Origin: Microbacterium invictum | Lineage (GTDB): Bacteria > Actinomycetota > Actinomycetes > Actinomycetales > Microbacteriaceae | Length of the DNA: 64,000 nt | Direction of reading: 5' to 3' | Assembly (NCBI RefSeq): GCF_014197265.1 | Contig: NZ_JACIFH010000001.1 | Coordinates: 2,356,001-2,420,000 of the forward strand | Shown here: in pieces, positions 10,198 to 18,885 of the stretch | Position numbering within the stretch: the stretch's first letter is position 1 | How the letters are laid out: every line of letters starts with the position of its first letter | Position numbers and translations under genes: made by a program | The notes under the pieces: model-generated | Databases searched by the model: none | The model's input: only the letters and a program-made list of their open reading frames with translations | Told to the model about the DNA's origin: nothing

Positions 10198-10910
10198 CGT
10201 GCGCCTCCGGGCAGCAGCGCCTCGCGCACGGCGGGAACCAGACGCCGGCTGACCGGCACCACCACATCCCCCACCGAGACGGACGGCTCCGGTCCGGTGA
10301 GGCGCACTTCGGTGATGGATGCCGCGTGCACGAGATAGGACCGGTGGACGCGGACGAAACCGGCATCCGACCACCTCTGCTCGAGCTCCGAGATCGGAAT
10401 GCGCACGAGATGACCCGACCCGTCGTCGAGGTGCAGCCGAGAGTAGTCACCCTGCGCATGCACCCACCGCACATCGCGCCGATGAACGAAGCGGACGACC
10501 GCGCCGACGGTCACCGGGAGAACCTCGTCGTCCTCTGAGTCGCCGGCACCGCCGAGTTCGAGCGCCCGATCGACGGCACGGCGAAGCCGTTCGGCGCGGA
10601 CGGGCTTGAGCAGGTAGTCCGCCGCGCGCAGATCGAACGCGTCGACCGCGCGGGCCTCGTCGGCGGTGACGAAGACGACGGCCGGCGGCTCGGCCAGGCT
10701 GCGCAGCGCGCGGGCGAGTTCGAGGCCGTTCAGACCCGGCATGTGGATGTCGAGGAACGCGATCACGACCGTACGCTCCGACAGCAGACGCAGGACATCG
10801 GCGCCGGTGGATGCGGTGAGGATCTCGCCGATGCGATCATCGGCCCGCAGCACATGGGCGAGCTCGTCGAGCGCGGGCCGCTCGTCGTCGGCGACGAGAA
10901 CATCGATCAC
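10194..10910 (-). CDS. LytTR-type response regulator
   Basis: A 238-residue two-component regulator. The N-terminal receiver domain has the acidic pocket at D8-D9-E10, the phosphoacceptor D54 in AFLDIHMPG and K102 in LLKPV. The C-terminal LytTR DNA-binding domain spans roughly residues 135-235, with the family pattern VRWVHAQGDYSRLHLDDG and FVRVHRSYLVH. The GTG start at 10908-10910 follows a GAGGGG Shine-Dalgarno and gives a full receiver domain; a longer open frame would run into the kinase gene. It lies 14 bp after the kinase and overlaps the DUF485 gene. The likely targets are the downstream symporter and perhaps the neighbouring cstA-type operon. Confidence 0.92.
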   Translation of the reverse strand: MIDVLVADDERPALDELAHVLRADDRIGEILTASTGADVLRLLSERTVVIAFLDIHMPGLNGLELARALRSLAEPPAVVFVTADEARAVDAFDLRAADYLLKPVRAERLRRAVDRALELGGAGDSEDDEVLPVTVGAVVRFVHRRDVRWVHAQGDYSRLHLDDGSGHLVRIPISELEQRWSDAGFVRVHRSYLVHAASITEVRLTGPEPSVSVGDVVVPVSRRLVPAVREALLPGGAR

Positions 10911-10924
10911 GGGGTCCCCCTCAC

Positions 10925-12109
10925 TCAGACCGGATCGGGCTGGTGCAGCGGCTGCGACTTCGGGATCCGCATCTTGACCAGGGTACCGGCGCCGGTGTTC
11001 GTCTCCACGACCAGCCCGCCGTCGGCGCCGTACAGCTGACGCAGTCGCGTGTCGACATTTCGCAGTCCGATGTGCGCACCGTCGTCGGCCGCTGTCAGCA
11101 GCGTGCGCAGCGCGCCCGGATCCATGCCCACGCCGTCGTCCTCGACGGTGATCTCGGTGTGTGTCGCCTCGTCGCGCGAGGCGATGCGGATGGTGCCGCC
11201 CGCCTCGCCGGGCTCGAGGCCGTGCCGGACCGCGTTCTCGACCAGTGGCTGCACCGACAGGAAGGGGATGACCGTGGCCAGCGTCTCGGGCGCCATGCGC
11301 AGCGTGACCTGCAGGCGGTCGCCGAAGCGGGCGCGCTCGAGCTCGAGATAGGAATGGATGCTGCGCAGTTCTTCCGCCACGGTCGTGAACTCGCCCTGAC
11401 GCCGGAACGAATAACGGGTGAAATCGGCGAACTCGAGCACCAGTTCGCGCGCTCGAGTCGGATCGGTGTGGATGAATGAGGCGATCGCGGTGAGGGCGTT
11501 GTAGATGAAATGAGGGGATATCTGCGCCCGCAGCGACCGCAGCTCGGCCTCGGCGAGCGCGGCGCGCGACGCGTCGAGGTCGCCGAGCTCGACCTGTGCG
11601 GCGCACCAGTCGGCGACCTCGCCGGCCGCGCGCACGAGCGCGGCTCGCACCGGCACGGCGAACGCGACGACGGCGCCGATGACGATCCCGTCGACGGTGA
11701 TGGGCGCGCCGACCGCCTCGAGCGAGTCGTTACCCTCACTGCGCGGGAACACCTGGCGGCGGCCGGTCTCGCGGACGCGTTCGGCGATACGCAGCGCCGC
11801 CGCCTCGAGCCCGGTGGGGTGCCCGTCGAGTGCGACCACGCGGCCTTCACTGACGAGCGCCACGGCGGCGCTGCCGAGCAGGACGCGCAGGTGCCGTGCG
11901 GCGGGCGCGACATCGGGTGCGACGAGACCACCGCGCAGGTGCGGAGCGGCCAGACTCGCCTGGTGGAGCGCGGCGTACGCACCCTGCTCCGCATCGCTGC
12001 CGAGATCGGTCGAGCCGCGGGCGAGGCGCCACGCGAACACGAGCAGCAGTGTCAGCACGATTCCGCCCGCGACGCCGAGCACCGCGGCGAGGACGACGGC
12101 GTCGGTCAT
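10925..12109 (-). CDS. LytS/YehU-type sensor histidine kinase
   Basis: A 394-residue kinase with one N-terminal membrane segment (about residues 5-28), a GAF-like region (about 60-160), and a His_kinase domain with the phosphorylated His near residue 200 in RAQISPHFIYNALTAI. A GHKL ATPase domain follows, with the N box QPLVENAVRHGLEP and the G box VEDDGVGMDPG. The single membrane anchor, instead of the 5-6 helices of classical LytS or BtsS, suggests the signal is sensed by the GAF-like part near the inner membrane face. It partners the LytTR regulator 14 bp downstream. The ligand is unknown; a carboxylate is plausible from the neighbours. Confidence 0.92.
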   Translation of the reverse strand: MTDAVVLAAVLGVAGGIVLTLLLVFAWRLARGSTDLGSDAEQGAYAALHQASLAAPHLRGGLVAPDVAPAARHLRVLLGSAAVALVSEGRVVALDGHPTGLEAAALRIAERVRETGRRQVFPRSEGNDSLEAVGAPITVDGIVIGAVVAFAVPVRAALVRAAGEVADWCAAQVELGDLDASRAALAEAELRSLRAQISPHFIYNALTAIASFIHTDPTRARELVLEFADFTRYSFRRQGEFTTVAEELRSIHSYLELERARFGDRLQVTLRMAPETLATVIPFLSVQPLVENAVRHGLEPGEAGGTIRIASRDEATHTEITVEDDGVGMDPGALRTLLTAADDGAHIGLRNVDTRLRQLYGADGGLVVETNTGAGTLVKMRIPKSQPLHQPDPV

Positions 12110-12177
12110 GGCGTCAGCCTACGGACCCGGGGCGGCCGCGTGTCGACGGTGATGCACTCGACGCGAGAGGCACGCGG

Positions 12178-12417
12178 TCAGCAGCAGCGGGCGCCGGGGT
12201 TGCGGTCCTGGTCGTCCATCCGCTGTCGCCAGAACTGCCGCTCGGTGAGCACCTCGACGCCGGGGTGCGTGCGCCGCTGATGGGCGACGTAGGTCGCGTA
12301 GGCGCTGTCGCCCATCAGGTTGGTCATGTACCAGCGGATGCCGCGGCCCGCCCGGCCCGCGGCGGCCACGAGGGCACGCAGCGGGCGGGAGACCGCGGCA
12401 TCCATTCGGTATGTCAT
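12178..12417 (-). CDS. YbdD/YjiX family protein (CstA partner)
   Basis: A 79-residue protein that begins MTYRMDAAVSRPL. It contains MGDSAYATYVAHQRRTHPG and the family pattern LTERQFWRQRMDDQDRNPG, and ends in a CC pair. This small YbdD/YjiX (DUF466) family nearly always follows cstA or btsT/yjiY. Here the start is 1 bp past the cstA stop, so the two are co-translated. It is thought to assist the carrier, but its biochemical role is not established. Confidence 0.88.
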   Translation of the reverse strand: MTYRMDAAVSRPLRALVAAAGRAGRGIRWYMTNLMGDSAYATYVAHQRRTHPGVEVLTERQFWRQRMDDQDRNPGARCC

Positions 12418-12418
12418 C

Positions 12419-14713
12419 TCAGTGCCCGCGGCGCGCGATCTCGCGACGTTCCTGTTCGAGGATCGGCTCCCACTGCTTCTCGAGCTCGCGCTCGGACGGC
12501 GTCGGAATGAATCCCGCCGGCGCGTATCGGCGCGACGCGACAGGCGCCTCTTCGGTGTTCTCACCGCCCCCGGCGAGGATCGCCCTGATCGTGACGACCA
12601 CCGCCGCGATGATCACGACGATCGCGAGCGTGACGAACACGATCGACAGCGTTCCCTGGACCGCGGTGTTGCGCATGACGGCCTCGACGACCTCGGGCGT
12701 GCCGAGGCTGTCGTCGCCGGACTCGAGCGCCGCACGGTACTTGAAGTGGTTCGCCCAGTACCCGATCGCCGGGACCGGCGAGAAGATCTTGTACAGCGAG
12801 GCCGTGATGGTGATCACCGCGGTGAAGGCGAGCGGCGCTGCCACGATCCACAGCCACTTCACGTAACTGCGCCCCCGTTTGGCGACGACCGCCATGACCA
12901 CGGCGAGCGCGATCGCGGCGAGGAGCTGATTGGCGATGCCGAACAGCGGGAAGAAGGTGTTGATGCCGCCGAGCGGGTCGGTCACACCGAGGATCAGGAT
13001 GTATCCCCAGCCGGCGACCATGATCGCCGTGCAGATCCACACACCCGGCCGCCACGACACGTCCCGGAACTTCGGGAAGAAGGCGCCGAGAGAGTCCTGC
13101 AGCATGAAGCGCGCCACCCGTGTGCCGGCATCGACGGCGGTGAGGATGAACAGCGCCTCGAACATGATGGCGAAGTGGTACCAGAACGCCATCAGAGCGT
13201 TTCCGCCGAGGACCTGCTGCATGATGTGCGCCAGGCCGAGGGCCAGAGTGGGCGCACCGCCGGTGCGCGAGACGATCGACTCCTCGCCGACCGCGGCGGC
13301 CGTCGAGGTGAGCATCTCGGGCGTCAACGGCGGGCCGGTCAGACCCAGCGTGTTGACGAAGGCCACCGCGCCCTCCACCGTGCCGCCGGTCAGCGCGGCC
13401 GGAGAGTTCATCGCGAAGTAGATGCCCTGGTCGATCGAGATCGCGGCGACGAGCGCCATGATCGCCACGAACGACTCCATGAGCATGCCGCCGTAGCCGA
13501 TGAAGCGGGTCTGACGCTCCTTCTCGATGAGCTTCGGCGTCGTGCCCGACGCGATGAGCGCGTGGAAGCCCGACAGCGCGCCACAGGCGATCGTGACGAA
13601 CAAGAACGGGAACAGCGGTCCGGAGAACACCGGCCCGAGTCCCGTTTCGGCGAACTCGGTGACCGCGGGAACCGTGATCTCCGGGCGCACCAGCACGATG
13701 GCGCCGGCGAGCATGACGATGACACCGATCTTCATGAACGTCGAGAGGTAGTCACGGGGGGCGAGCAGCAGCCACACCGGCAGGATCGCCGCGATGAAGC
13801 CGTAGATGATGATGCCCCACGCGATCGTGGTCTTGTCGAGGTGGAAGATCGCCTGGCCCCACTCGGTGCCGGCGACCCAGCCGCCGCCGATGATCGCGAA
13901 CATCAGCAGCACGAACCCGATGAGCGAGACCTCGGTCACCTTGCCGGGGCGCAGATAGCGCAGATAGACACCCATGAACAGGGCGATCGGGATCGTCATG
14001 GCCACCGAGAAGACGCCCCACGGGCTCTCGCCGAGAGCATTGACGACGACGAGTGCCAGGATCGCCACGATGATCAGCATGATCAGCAGCGAGGCGATGA
14101 TCGCGGCGGTGCCGCCGATGCGGCCGAGCTCCTGACGGGCCATCTGGCCGATCGTGCGGCCGCCGCGGCGCATCGAGAAGAACAGCACCAGGTAGTCCTG
14201 CACGGCACCGGCGAGCACGACGCCGACGATGATCCAGATCGTGCCGGGCAGGAAGCCCATCTGCGCGGCCAGGACCGGACCGACCAGCGGCCCCGCGCCG
14301 GCGATCGCGGCGAAGTGGTGCCCGTAGAGCACGCGGCGGTCCGTCGGCACGTAGTCCTTGCCGTCCTGCTTGACCTCGGCGGGCGTGGCGCGCCTGTCGT
14401 CGGGGCGCGCGATGAAACGCTCGATGACCTTGGAGTAGAAGCGGTAGCCGATCAGGTAGGTGCACACCGCGGCGAACACGAACCAGATCGCGTTGACGGT
14501 CTCGCCCCGCACGATCGCCAGCATGACCCAGGCCACCCCGCCCAGCAGCGCGATGATCACCCACACCGCGATCTTCAGCGGAGTCCAGCGGCCGTCTTTG
14601 GTGTGTTCGGCTTCGCTGAGAGCGACAGGGGGAAGTGCCGGGTCGGTGACGATGTCCGGCTCGTCGATATCGGGCGCGGCGCCGCGGCCACGGCGCGACG
14701 AGGATTCGGTCAT
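12419..14713 (-). CDS. cstA: CstA/BtsT family carbon starvation carrier
   Basis: A 764-residue polytopic membrane protein of the carbon starvation family, which imports peptides (CstA) or pyruvate (BtsT/YjiY). There is a hydrophilic N-terminus of about 45 residues and then some 16-18 hydrophobic helices. Family signatures are VPTDRRVLYGHHFAAIAGAG and AQMGFLPGTIWIIVGVVLAG near residues 120-165, and GALSGFHALIASGTTPKLI near residue 385. The ATG at 14711-14713 has a strong AGGAGAA Shine-Dalgarno; an in-frame upstream ATG lacks one. It heads a two-gene operon with the YbdD-like gene and sits beside a LytS/LytTR pair. In enterobacteria that regulator type controls this transporter type, so a pyruvate or peptide role is favoured. 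Confidence 0.92.
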   Translation of the reverse strand: MTESSSRRGRGAAPDIDEPDIVTDPALPPVALSEAEHTKDGRWTPLKIAVWVIIALLGGVAWVMLAIVRGETVNAIWFVFAAVCTYLIGYRFYSKVIERFIARPDDRRATPAEVKQDGKDYVPTDRRVLYGHHFAAIAGAGPLVGPVLAAQMGFLPGTIWIIVGVVLAGAVQDYLVLFFSMRRGGRTIGQMARQELGRIGGTAAIIASLLIMLIIVAILALVVVNALGESPWGVFSVAMTIPIALFMGVYLRYLRPGKVTEVSLIGFVLLMFAIIGGGWVAGTEWGQAIFHLDKTTIAWGIIIYGFIAAILPVWLLLAPRDYLSTFMKIGVIVMLAGAIVLVRPEITVPAVTEFAETGLGPVFSGPLFPFLFVTIACGALSGFHALIASGTTPKLIEKERQTRFIGYGGMLMESFVAIMALVAAISIDQGIYFAMNSPAALTGGTVEGAVAFVNTLGLTGPPLTPEMLTSTAAAVGEESIVSRTGGAPTLALGLAHIMQQVLGGNALMAFWYHFAIMFEALFILTAVDAGTRVARFMLQDSLGAFFPKFRDVSWRPGVWICTAIMVAGWGYILILGVTDPLGGINTFFPLFGIANQLLAAIALAVVMAVVAKRGRSYVKWLWIVAAPLAFTAVITITASLYKIFSPVPAIGYWANHFKYRAALESGDDSLGTPEVVEAVMRNTAVQGTLSIVFVTLAIVVIIAAVVVTIRAILAGGGENTEEAPVASRRYAPAGFIPTPSERELEKQWEPILEQERREIARRGH

Positions 14714-14924
14714 GGGGGTTCTCCTTGGATGACGCAGCATTGCGTACCCCCCACGTTAGGAACAAGTCCGTGGACGAGCGAGGCGCGCGTCGGTCCGCCG
14801 CGACGAGCGGCATCGCCGGCGCGACAAGCGGTTCAGCACACCGGCATCCACCCCTCCCTGGCGCAATGCCGCCGACCACGCCTACGGTGGAGTCACCCGC
14901 GCAGGACCGAGCAGAGGAGCCGCC

Positions 14925-15272
14925 GTGACCGATGCCCCCGAGATCACCGTCAGCCGCAATGACGAGCGTGGCCGGTACGAGATCCACCTCGATGACACCG
15001 TCGCCGGGTTCACCGAGTTCATCGTCGATCGCGAGGGCCGCCTGGTCTTCCCGCACACGCAGGTCGACCCCGCGTTCTCGGGACGGGGCTTGGCCAAGAT
15101 CCTCGTCTCGCGCGCACTGACCGATGTCGCAGCCCGCGCAGAGACGGTCGTGCCGGTGTGCCCCTACATCGTGAAGTTCCTCCACTCGAACACCATCGAG
15201 GGGCTCGACGTGCACTGGCGCCCGACGGCTGACGAAGCCGGCAGCGCAGCCATCGACGCCGCAGAGCGATGA
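14925..15272 (+). CDS. small GNAT-fold N-acetyltransferase (YjdJ-like)
   Basis: A 115-residue minimal GNAT protein. The acetyl-CoA-binding motif A appears as HTQVDPAFSGRGLAKILVSRAL around residues 44-65, followed by VVPVCPYIVKFLHSN, the typical C-terminal block of the short YjdJ/GTLF3B-like acetyltransferases. GTG at 14925-14927 has an AGGAG Shine-Dalgarno about 8 nt upstream. Its stop overlaps the start of the pirin gene (ATGA). It is divergent from cstA, with a 210-bp gap that must hold promoters for both. The substrate is unknown. Confidence 0.87.
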   Translation: MTDAPEITVSRNDERGRYEIHLDDTVAGFTEFIVDREGRLVFPHTQVDPAFSGRGLAKILVSRALTDVAARAETVVPVCPYIVKFLHSNTIEGLDVHWRPTADEAGSAAIDAAER

Positions 15273-16258
15273 CCCGCCTGGGCGAGGGGGCGCTCGCGCA
15301 GGGCACGGATCCGCAGATCGAATCGCCCTCGCCGTGCGACGGTCCGCGCGCACTGATGCTGCACGCACGCGAAGTGCCGCTGGGCGGGGTGCGCAACATG
15401 CAGGTGCACCGCAGCCTGCCGCAGCGCGCGCTGCCGATGGTCGGCGCTTGGTGCTTTCTCGACCGGTTCGGCCCGCAGACCGCGAAGATGCGCGTGGAGC
15501 CGCATCCGCACATCGGCTTGCAGACGGTCACCTGGCCGTTCGTCGGCGACACCCGGCACCGCGATGTGCTCGGCAACGACGTCGTCATCCACCGCGGCGA
15601 ACTGAACATCATGACCAGCGGCGCGGGGATTGCGCACTCCGAGTACTCGGTCGGCGACGGCGAGGCCGAGATCGATGCGCTGCAGTTCTGGGTGGCGCTG
15701 CCCGAGTCGCGCCGCCACGGTCCGCCCGCCTTCGCGCAGTACCGCGAGCTGCCGGTCGTCGACCTCGGCGACGGCGCGACGGCGGCCGTCGTCGTCGGCT
15801 CGTTCGCCGGCGTCGACTCGCCCGCGGAGATGTACACGCCGATCGTCGGCGCCGAGGTGTTCATCCCGGCCGGCGTGCGGGTCACGCTGCCCCTGAACCC
15901 GGCGTGGGAGCACGCGCTGGTCGGTATCGACGGCACACCTTCGGTGGTGACGGATGCCGCCGACGCGGTCGAGCTGGCTCCGCAAGCGCTCCTGTATCTG
16001 GGCATCGCCCGCTCGGGCATCGAGGTGGCGGCCGCCGGCGACACGACCGTGTTCCTCATCGGCGGTGAGCCGTTCGAGGCCGACATCGTCATGTGGTGGA
16101 ACTTCGTCGGCCGCACCCACGAGGAGATCGTCGAGGCGCGCGAGGCGTGGGAGGCGGACACCGACCGCTTCGGCCACGTCGTCGATCACGGCGACGAGCG
16201 CATCCCCGCCCCGCCGATGCCGGGCGTGCGCCTCACGCAGCGGCGCCGGCGCCCCTGA
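15269..16258 (+). CDS. pirin family protein
   Basis: A 329-residue bicupin of the pirin family. The N-terminal cupin carries the metal-binding signature: EPHPHIGLQTVTW near residue 77 (two His), later HRGELNIMTSGAGIAHSE (His and Glu ligands). Pirins bind iron or other metals; some act as quercetin dioxygenases and others as regulators. The ATG overlaps the preceding GNAT stop, so the two are coupled. The C-terminal part ends with a charged segment (GVRLTQRRRRP). Physiological role not evident from context. Confidence 0.93.
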   Translation: MTRLGEGALAQGTDPQIESPSPCDGPRALMLHAREVPLGGVRNMQVHRSLPQRALPMVGAWCFLDRFGPQTAKMRVEPHPHIGLQTVTWPFVGDTRHRDVLGNDVVIHRGELNIMTSGAGIAHSEYSVGDGEAEIDALQFWVALPESRRHGPPAFAQYRELPVVDLGDGATAAVVVGSFAGVDSPAEMYTPIVGAEVFIPAGVRVTLPLNPAWEHALVGIDGTPSVVTDAADAVELAPQALLYLGIARSGIEVAAAGDTTVFLIGGEPFEADIVMWWNFVGRTHEEIVEAREAWEADTDRFGHVVDHGDERIPAPPMPGVRLTQRRRRP

Positions 16259-16324
16259 CCGGCGAGACGAATTCTCACGGACGCGGACCACCGCATCGCG
16301 CGCAGCCACGGATACGCTGGTGTC

Positions 16325-16873
16325 GTGGCCCGAACCTCCGCCCTCTCGACGCGCGTCCTGCTCGTATGCGCGGCGATCGGCGTCGCCACCGGGATCGCGA
16401 CCGCGCTGTGGACTCCCCTCCACGGCGCCTCCGCGGGAGTGGCCATCCCCCTCTACGGACTCGTGCTCGGATTCCACGCGTTGCCGGGCGTGATCGCGCA
16501 GCAGGTGCTGCGGCTGCCCTGGGTCGCCCTGCTCACCCACGCCCTCGCCGCGCTGATCGCGTGCGCCTTCGTGCCGGTCATGACCGGGCGCTACCTTCTG
16601 GCGGCGCTGGTCTTCGGCGGCGTGCAGGAAGGTGTGTCCGCGCTCACCCGCTACCGGCACTGGGAGGCCTGGCGGTTCCTGCTGTCGGGCGTTATCACCG
16701 GCGCGGTGCTCGCCCTCCCGCTGTGGTTCGCCTTCGACGTGAGCGCGCTGGCGCCGTGGGCCGGAGTCCTGTTCGTCGTGTTCTTCCTCGTGGGACCGGT
16801 CGCATGGACCGCGGTCGGATTGGCCATCGGATCTGCCCTCCGTCGCGCCGGAGTGGCCCGTCGAACTGCTTGA
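16325..16873 (+). CDS. ECF transporter S component (YkoE-like)
   Basis: A 182-residue membrane protein with five or six hydrophobic segments, starting MARTSALSTRVLL. It resembles the YkoE-type substrate-binding S components of energy-coupling-factor transporters in the glycine-rich first helix (CAAIGVATGIATALWTP) and the GVQEGVSALTRYRHWEAW stretch. GTG at 16325. It lies 63 bp before the fused ATPase, with an iron box in between, so it may be transcribed separately from the downstream genes. YkoE proteins are usually predicted to carry thiamine precursors, but the siderophore-linked neighbours make the substrate here uncertain. Confidence 0.8.
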   Translation: MARTSALSTRVLLVCAAIGVATGIATALWTPLHGASAGVAIPLYGLVLGFHALPGVIAQQVLRLPWVALLTHALAALIACAFVPVMTGRYLLAALVFGGVQEGVSALTRYRHWEAWRFLLSGVITGAVLALPLWFAFDVSALAPWAGVLFVVFFLVGPVAWTAVGLAIGSALRRAGVARRTA

Positions 16874-16882
16874 GCGCCTAAG

Positions 16883-16901
16883 TTAGGGCAGGCTAAGCTG
16901 G
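16883..16901 (+). promoter_or_regulatory. DtxR/IdeR-type iron box
   Basis: The 19-bp sequence matches 14 of 19 positions of the actinobacterial iron-box consensus TTAGGTTAGGCTAACCTAA (read here TTAGGGCAGGCTAAGCTGG). It is 35 bp upstream of the GTG of the fused ATPase gene, in the right place to block the promoter when Fe2+-loaded repressor binds. The siderophore-interacting protein gene downstream in the same operon supports iron regulation. The right half is degenerate, so affinity may be moderate. Confidence 0.6.
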
Positions 16902-16935
16902 CAAGGCCCGTATTCCTCCTTCGTTGGGACCGCTC

Positions 16936-18885
16936 GTGACCGCTGCCGCGTCCGGCGCCACCGCGGCCGACGCCCCGGATCACGCCCTCGCCGGCACCGC
17001 CGTGCTGCGCGCCGTCGACGTCGCGGTGCGACATGAGGGGACGGATGCCGCGACACCGGCATCCGCGACTCTCGAAGTTCTTCCGGGTGAACTCGTGCTG
17101 CTGCTCGGGCCGAGCGGATCGGGCAAGTCGACCCTTGCGCTCACGACCAACGGGCTGATCCCGCAGGCGGTGCCGGCCACGATGACCGGCACCGTGCACG
17201 TCGGCGGGCTCGATGCCGCGACGACGCCGGTGCCGCAGCTGAGTGCGCACGTGGGCATGGTGTTCCAGGACCCCGACGCCCAGCTGGTCACCGGCACCCT
17301 GTTCGACGAGGTCGCGTTCGGGCCCGAGAACCTCAAGCTGCCCGTCGACGAGGTGCTGTCGCGCACCGAGCGGGCGCTGCGGCAGATGGGGCTGTGGGGG
17401 CGCCGGAGCGAGAACCCCGACCGCCTCTCGGGCGGCGGCAAGCAGCGACTGGCGATCGCCTGCGCGCTGGCCCTCGGGTCCGAGCTGCTGGTGCTCGACG
17501 AGCCCACCGCGAACCTCGACCCGGCCGGTATCGAGGACGTGTACTCGGCCCTGGCCGACGTCGTCGCCGCCGGTCGCGCGGTGCTGCTCGTCGAGCACAA
17601 TCTCGACGCCGTCATCGCGATCACCGACAAGGTCGTGGTCCTCGACGCCGAAGGCCGTACGTACGCGGCCGGGTCGGTCGACGAGGTGCTGCGCGCCCGG
17701 GCCGGCGAACTGCACGAGATGGGCGTCTGGCTGCCGGTATCGACCATCGCTGCGCTGCGGCTGAGAGATGCCGGCTGGGTTTTCGACCGGCTGCCACTGA
17801 CCCCCGTCGAACTGCGCGATGCGCTCGACGCCGCACCCGCGGCATCCCACCCCGTCGAACTGCGCACTATCGCGCGAAGTTCGCACGATTCGGCCGAATT
17901 CCTGCGAACTTCGCGCGATTCTGCGCAGATGGGCACGCCCCAAGCCGGCCCGGCAGCGCTGCCGGCCATCGAAGTGCACAACCTGACCCTCAAGCGGGGG
18001 CGCACCGAGGTGCTCCATGACGTGAGCCTGAGAGTGGATGCCGGGGAGTTCGTCGCCGTCGTCGGGGCGAACGGCGCGGGCAAGACGAGTCTGATCCAGG
18101 CGATCGCGGGGGTGGTCGATCCGCCTCGCGGCGCGATCCGGGTGCAGGGCGTCGACCCGGCGCGCACCGACCTGCGACGGCTGTCGCGGCGCATCGGGTT
18201 CGTGTTCCAGAACCCCGAGCACCAGTTCATCGCGCACACCGTGTTCGACGAGCTCGCCCACGGGCTGCGCCTGCAGAAGCTGCCCGAAGACGAGGTGCGC
18301 GAGCGCGCTCTCGAGGTGCTGCGCCGGTTCGGGCTCGAGGGCAAGGCCGGTGTGCACCCGTTCCTGCTGTCGGGCGGGCAGAAGCGCCGGCTGTCGGTGG
18401 GCACGGCGCTGGTCGCCGGCGCCCCGATCCTGGCCCTCGACGAACCCACGTTCGGGCAGGACCGCGCCCGCGCCGACGAACTGCTGCGCCTGTTGCAGGA
18501 TCTCAATGCCGAGGGCACGACCATTCTCGTCGTGACCCACGACATGCAGCTCGTAGCCGAGTACGCCTCGCGCACGGTCGTCGTCTCTGGCGGCCGCATC
18601 ACGGCCGACGCCCCCACCGCCGACATCTTCGCCGACGAGGCACTGCTGCGAGGAGCCGGCCTCCGCCTGCCGCCGCTGGTCACCGCCTTGCACGGCGTCA
18701 CGCGGCATCCGTCCCTCGCCACGGCGACGCGTCTGGCGGACTTGCCGGGCGGCCCGCCGACCACGCCTCCGCACCACGCGCCCACCGCCGCGCCCCCACA
18801 CCAGGCGCCCACCACCGCCGCGCCGCACCAGGCGACGCCCACCCCACCGCTCAGCCGGCCCGCAGGTCCGGAGGCGACCCCGTGA
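16936..18885 (+). CDS. ECF transporter ATPase, two ATP-binding domains fused (EcfA1-EcfA2)
   Basis: A 649-residue protein with two ABC ATPase domains. Domain 1 (about residues 20-265) has Walker A LLGPSGSGKSTLALTTNG, signature LSGGGKQRLAIAC and Walker B LLVLDEPTANLDPAG. Domain 2 (about 330-570) has VVGANGAGKTSLIQAI, LLSGGQKRRLSVG and ILALDEPTFGQD. They energise the ECF transporter with the downstream EcfT. The C-terminal tail of about 60 residues is low-complexity His/Pro/Ala/Thr. GTG at 16936 is preferred over an in-frame TTG 12 nt upstream; neither has a clear Shine-Dalgarno. Its stop overlaps the ecfT start. The interdomain linker contains a long perfect inverted repeat, listed separately. 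Confidence 0.93.
   Translation: MTAAASGATAADAPDHALAGTAVLRAVDVAVRHEGTDAATPASATLEVLPGELVLLLGPSGSGKSTLALTTNGLIPQAVPATMTGTVHVGGLDAATTPVPQLSAHVGMVFQDPDAQLVTGTLFDEVAFGPENLKLPVDEVLSRTERALRQMGLWGRRSENPDRLSGGGKQRLAIACALALGSELLVLDEPTANLDPAGIEDVYSALADVVAAGRAVLLVEHNLDAVIAITDKVVVLDAEGRTYAAGSVDEVLRARAGELHEMGVWLPVSTIAALRLRDAGWVFDRLPLTPVELRDALDAAPAASHPVELRTIARSSHDSAEFLRTSRDSAQMGTPQAGPAALPAIEVHNLTLKRGRTEVLHDVSLRVDAGEFVAVVGANGAGKTSLIQAIAGVVDPPRGAIRVQGVDPARTDLRRLSRRIGFVFQNPEHQFIAHTVFDELAHGLRLQKLPEDEVRERALEVLRRFGLEGKAGVHPFLLSGGQKRRLSVGTALVAGAPILALDEPTFGQDRARADELLRLLQDLNAEGTTILVVTHDMQLVAEYASRTVVVSGGRITADAPTADIFADEALLRGAGLRLPPLVTALHGVTRHPSLATATRLADLPGGPPTTPPHHAPTAAPPHQAPTTAAPHQATPTPPLSRPAGPEATP
17869..17919. repeat. 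51-bp inverted repeat inside the ATPase interdomain linker
   Basis: Two perfect 17-bp inverted arms (17869-17885 and 17903-17919) flank a 17-bp centre that itself contains a 12-bp palindrome (17888-17899, ATTCGGCCGAAT). The arms read through in frame, adding a stretch such as RSSHDSAEFLRTSRDSAQ between the two ABC domains. Coding DNA seldom holds such a long perfect hairpin. It looks like a small palindromic repeat inserted where the protein tolerates extra residues. Confidence 0.75.

Noticed and set aside
12320..14962. 880-codon open frame on the plus strand opposite cstA
   Set aside because: Antisense shadow; Asp/Arg/His-rich translation typical of the complement of a membrane protein gene.
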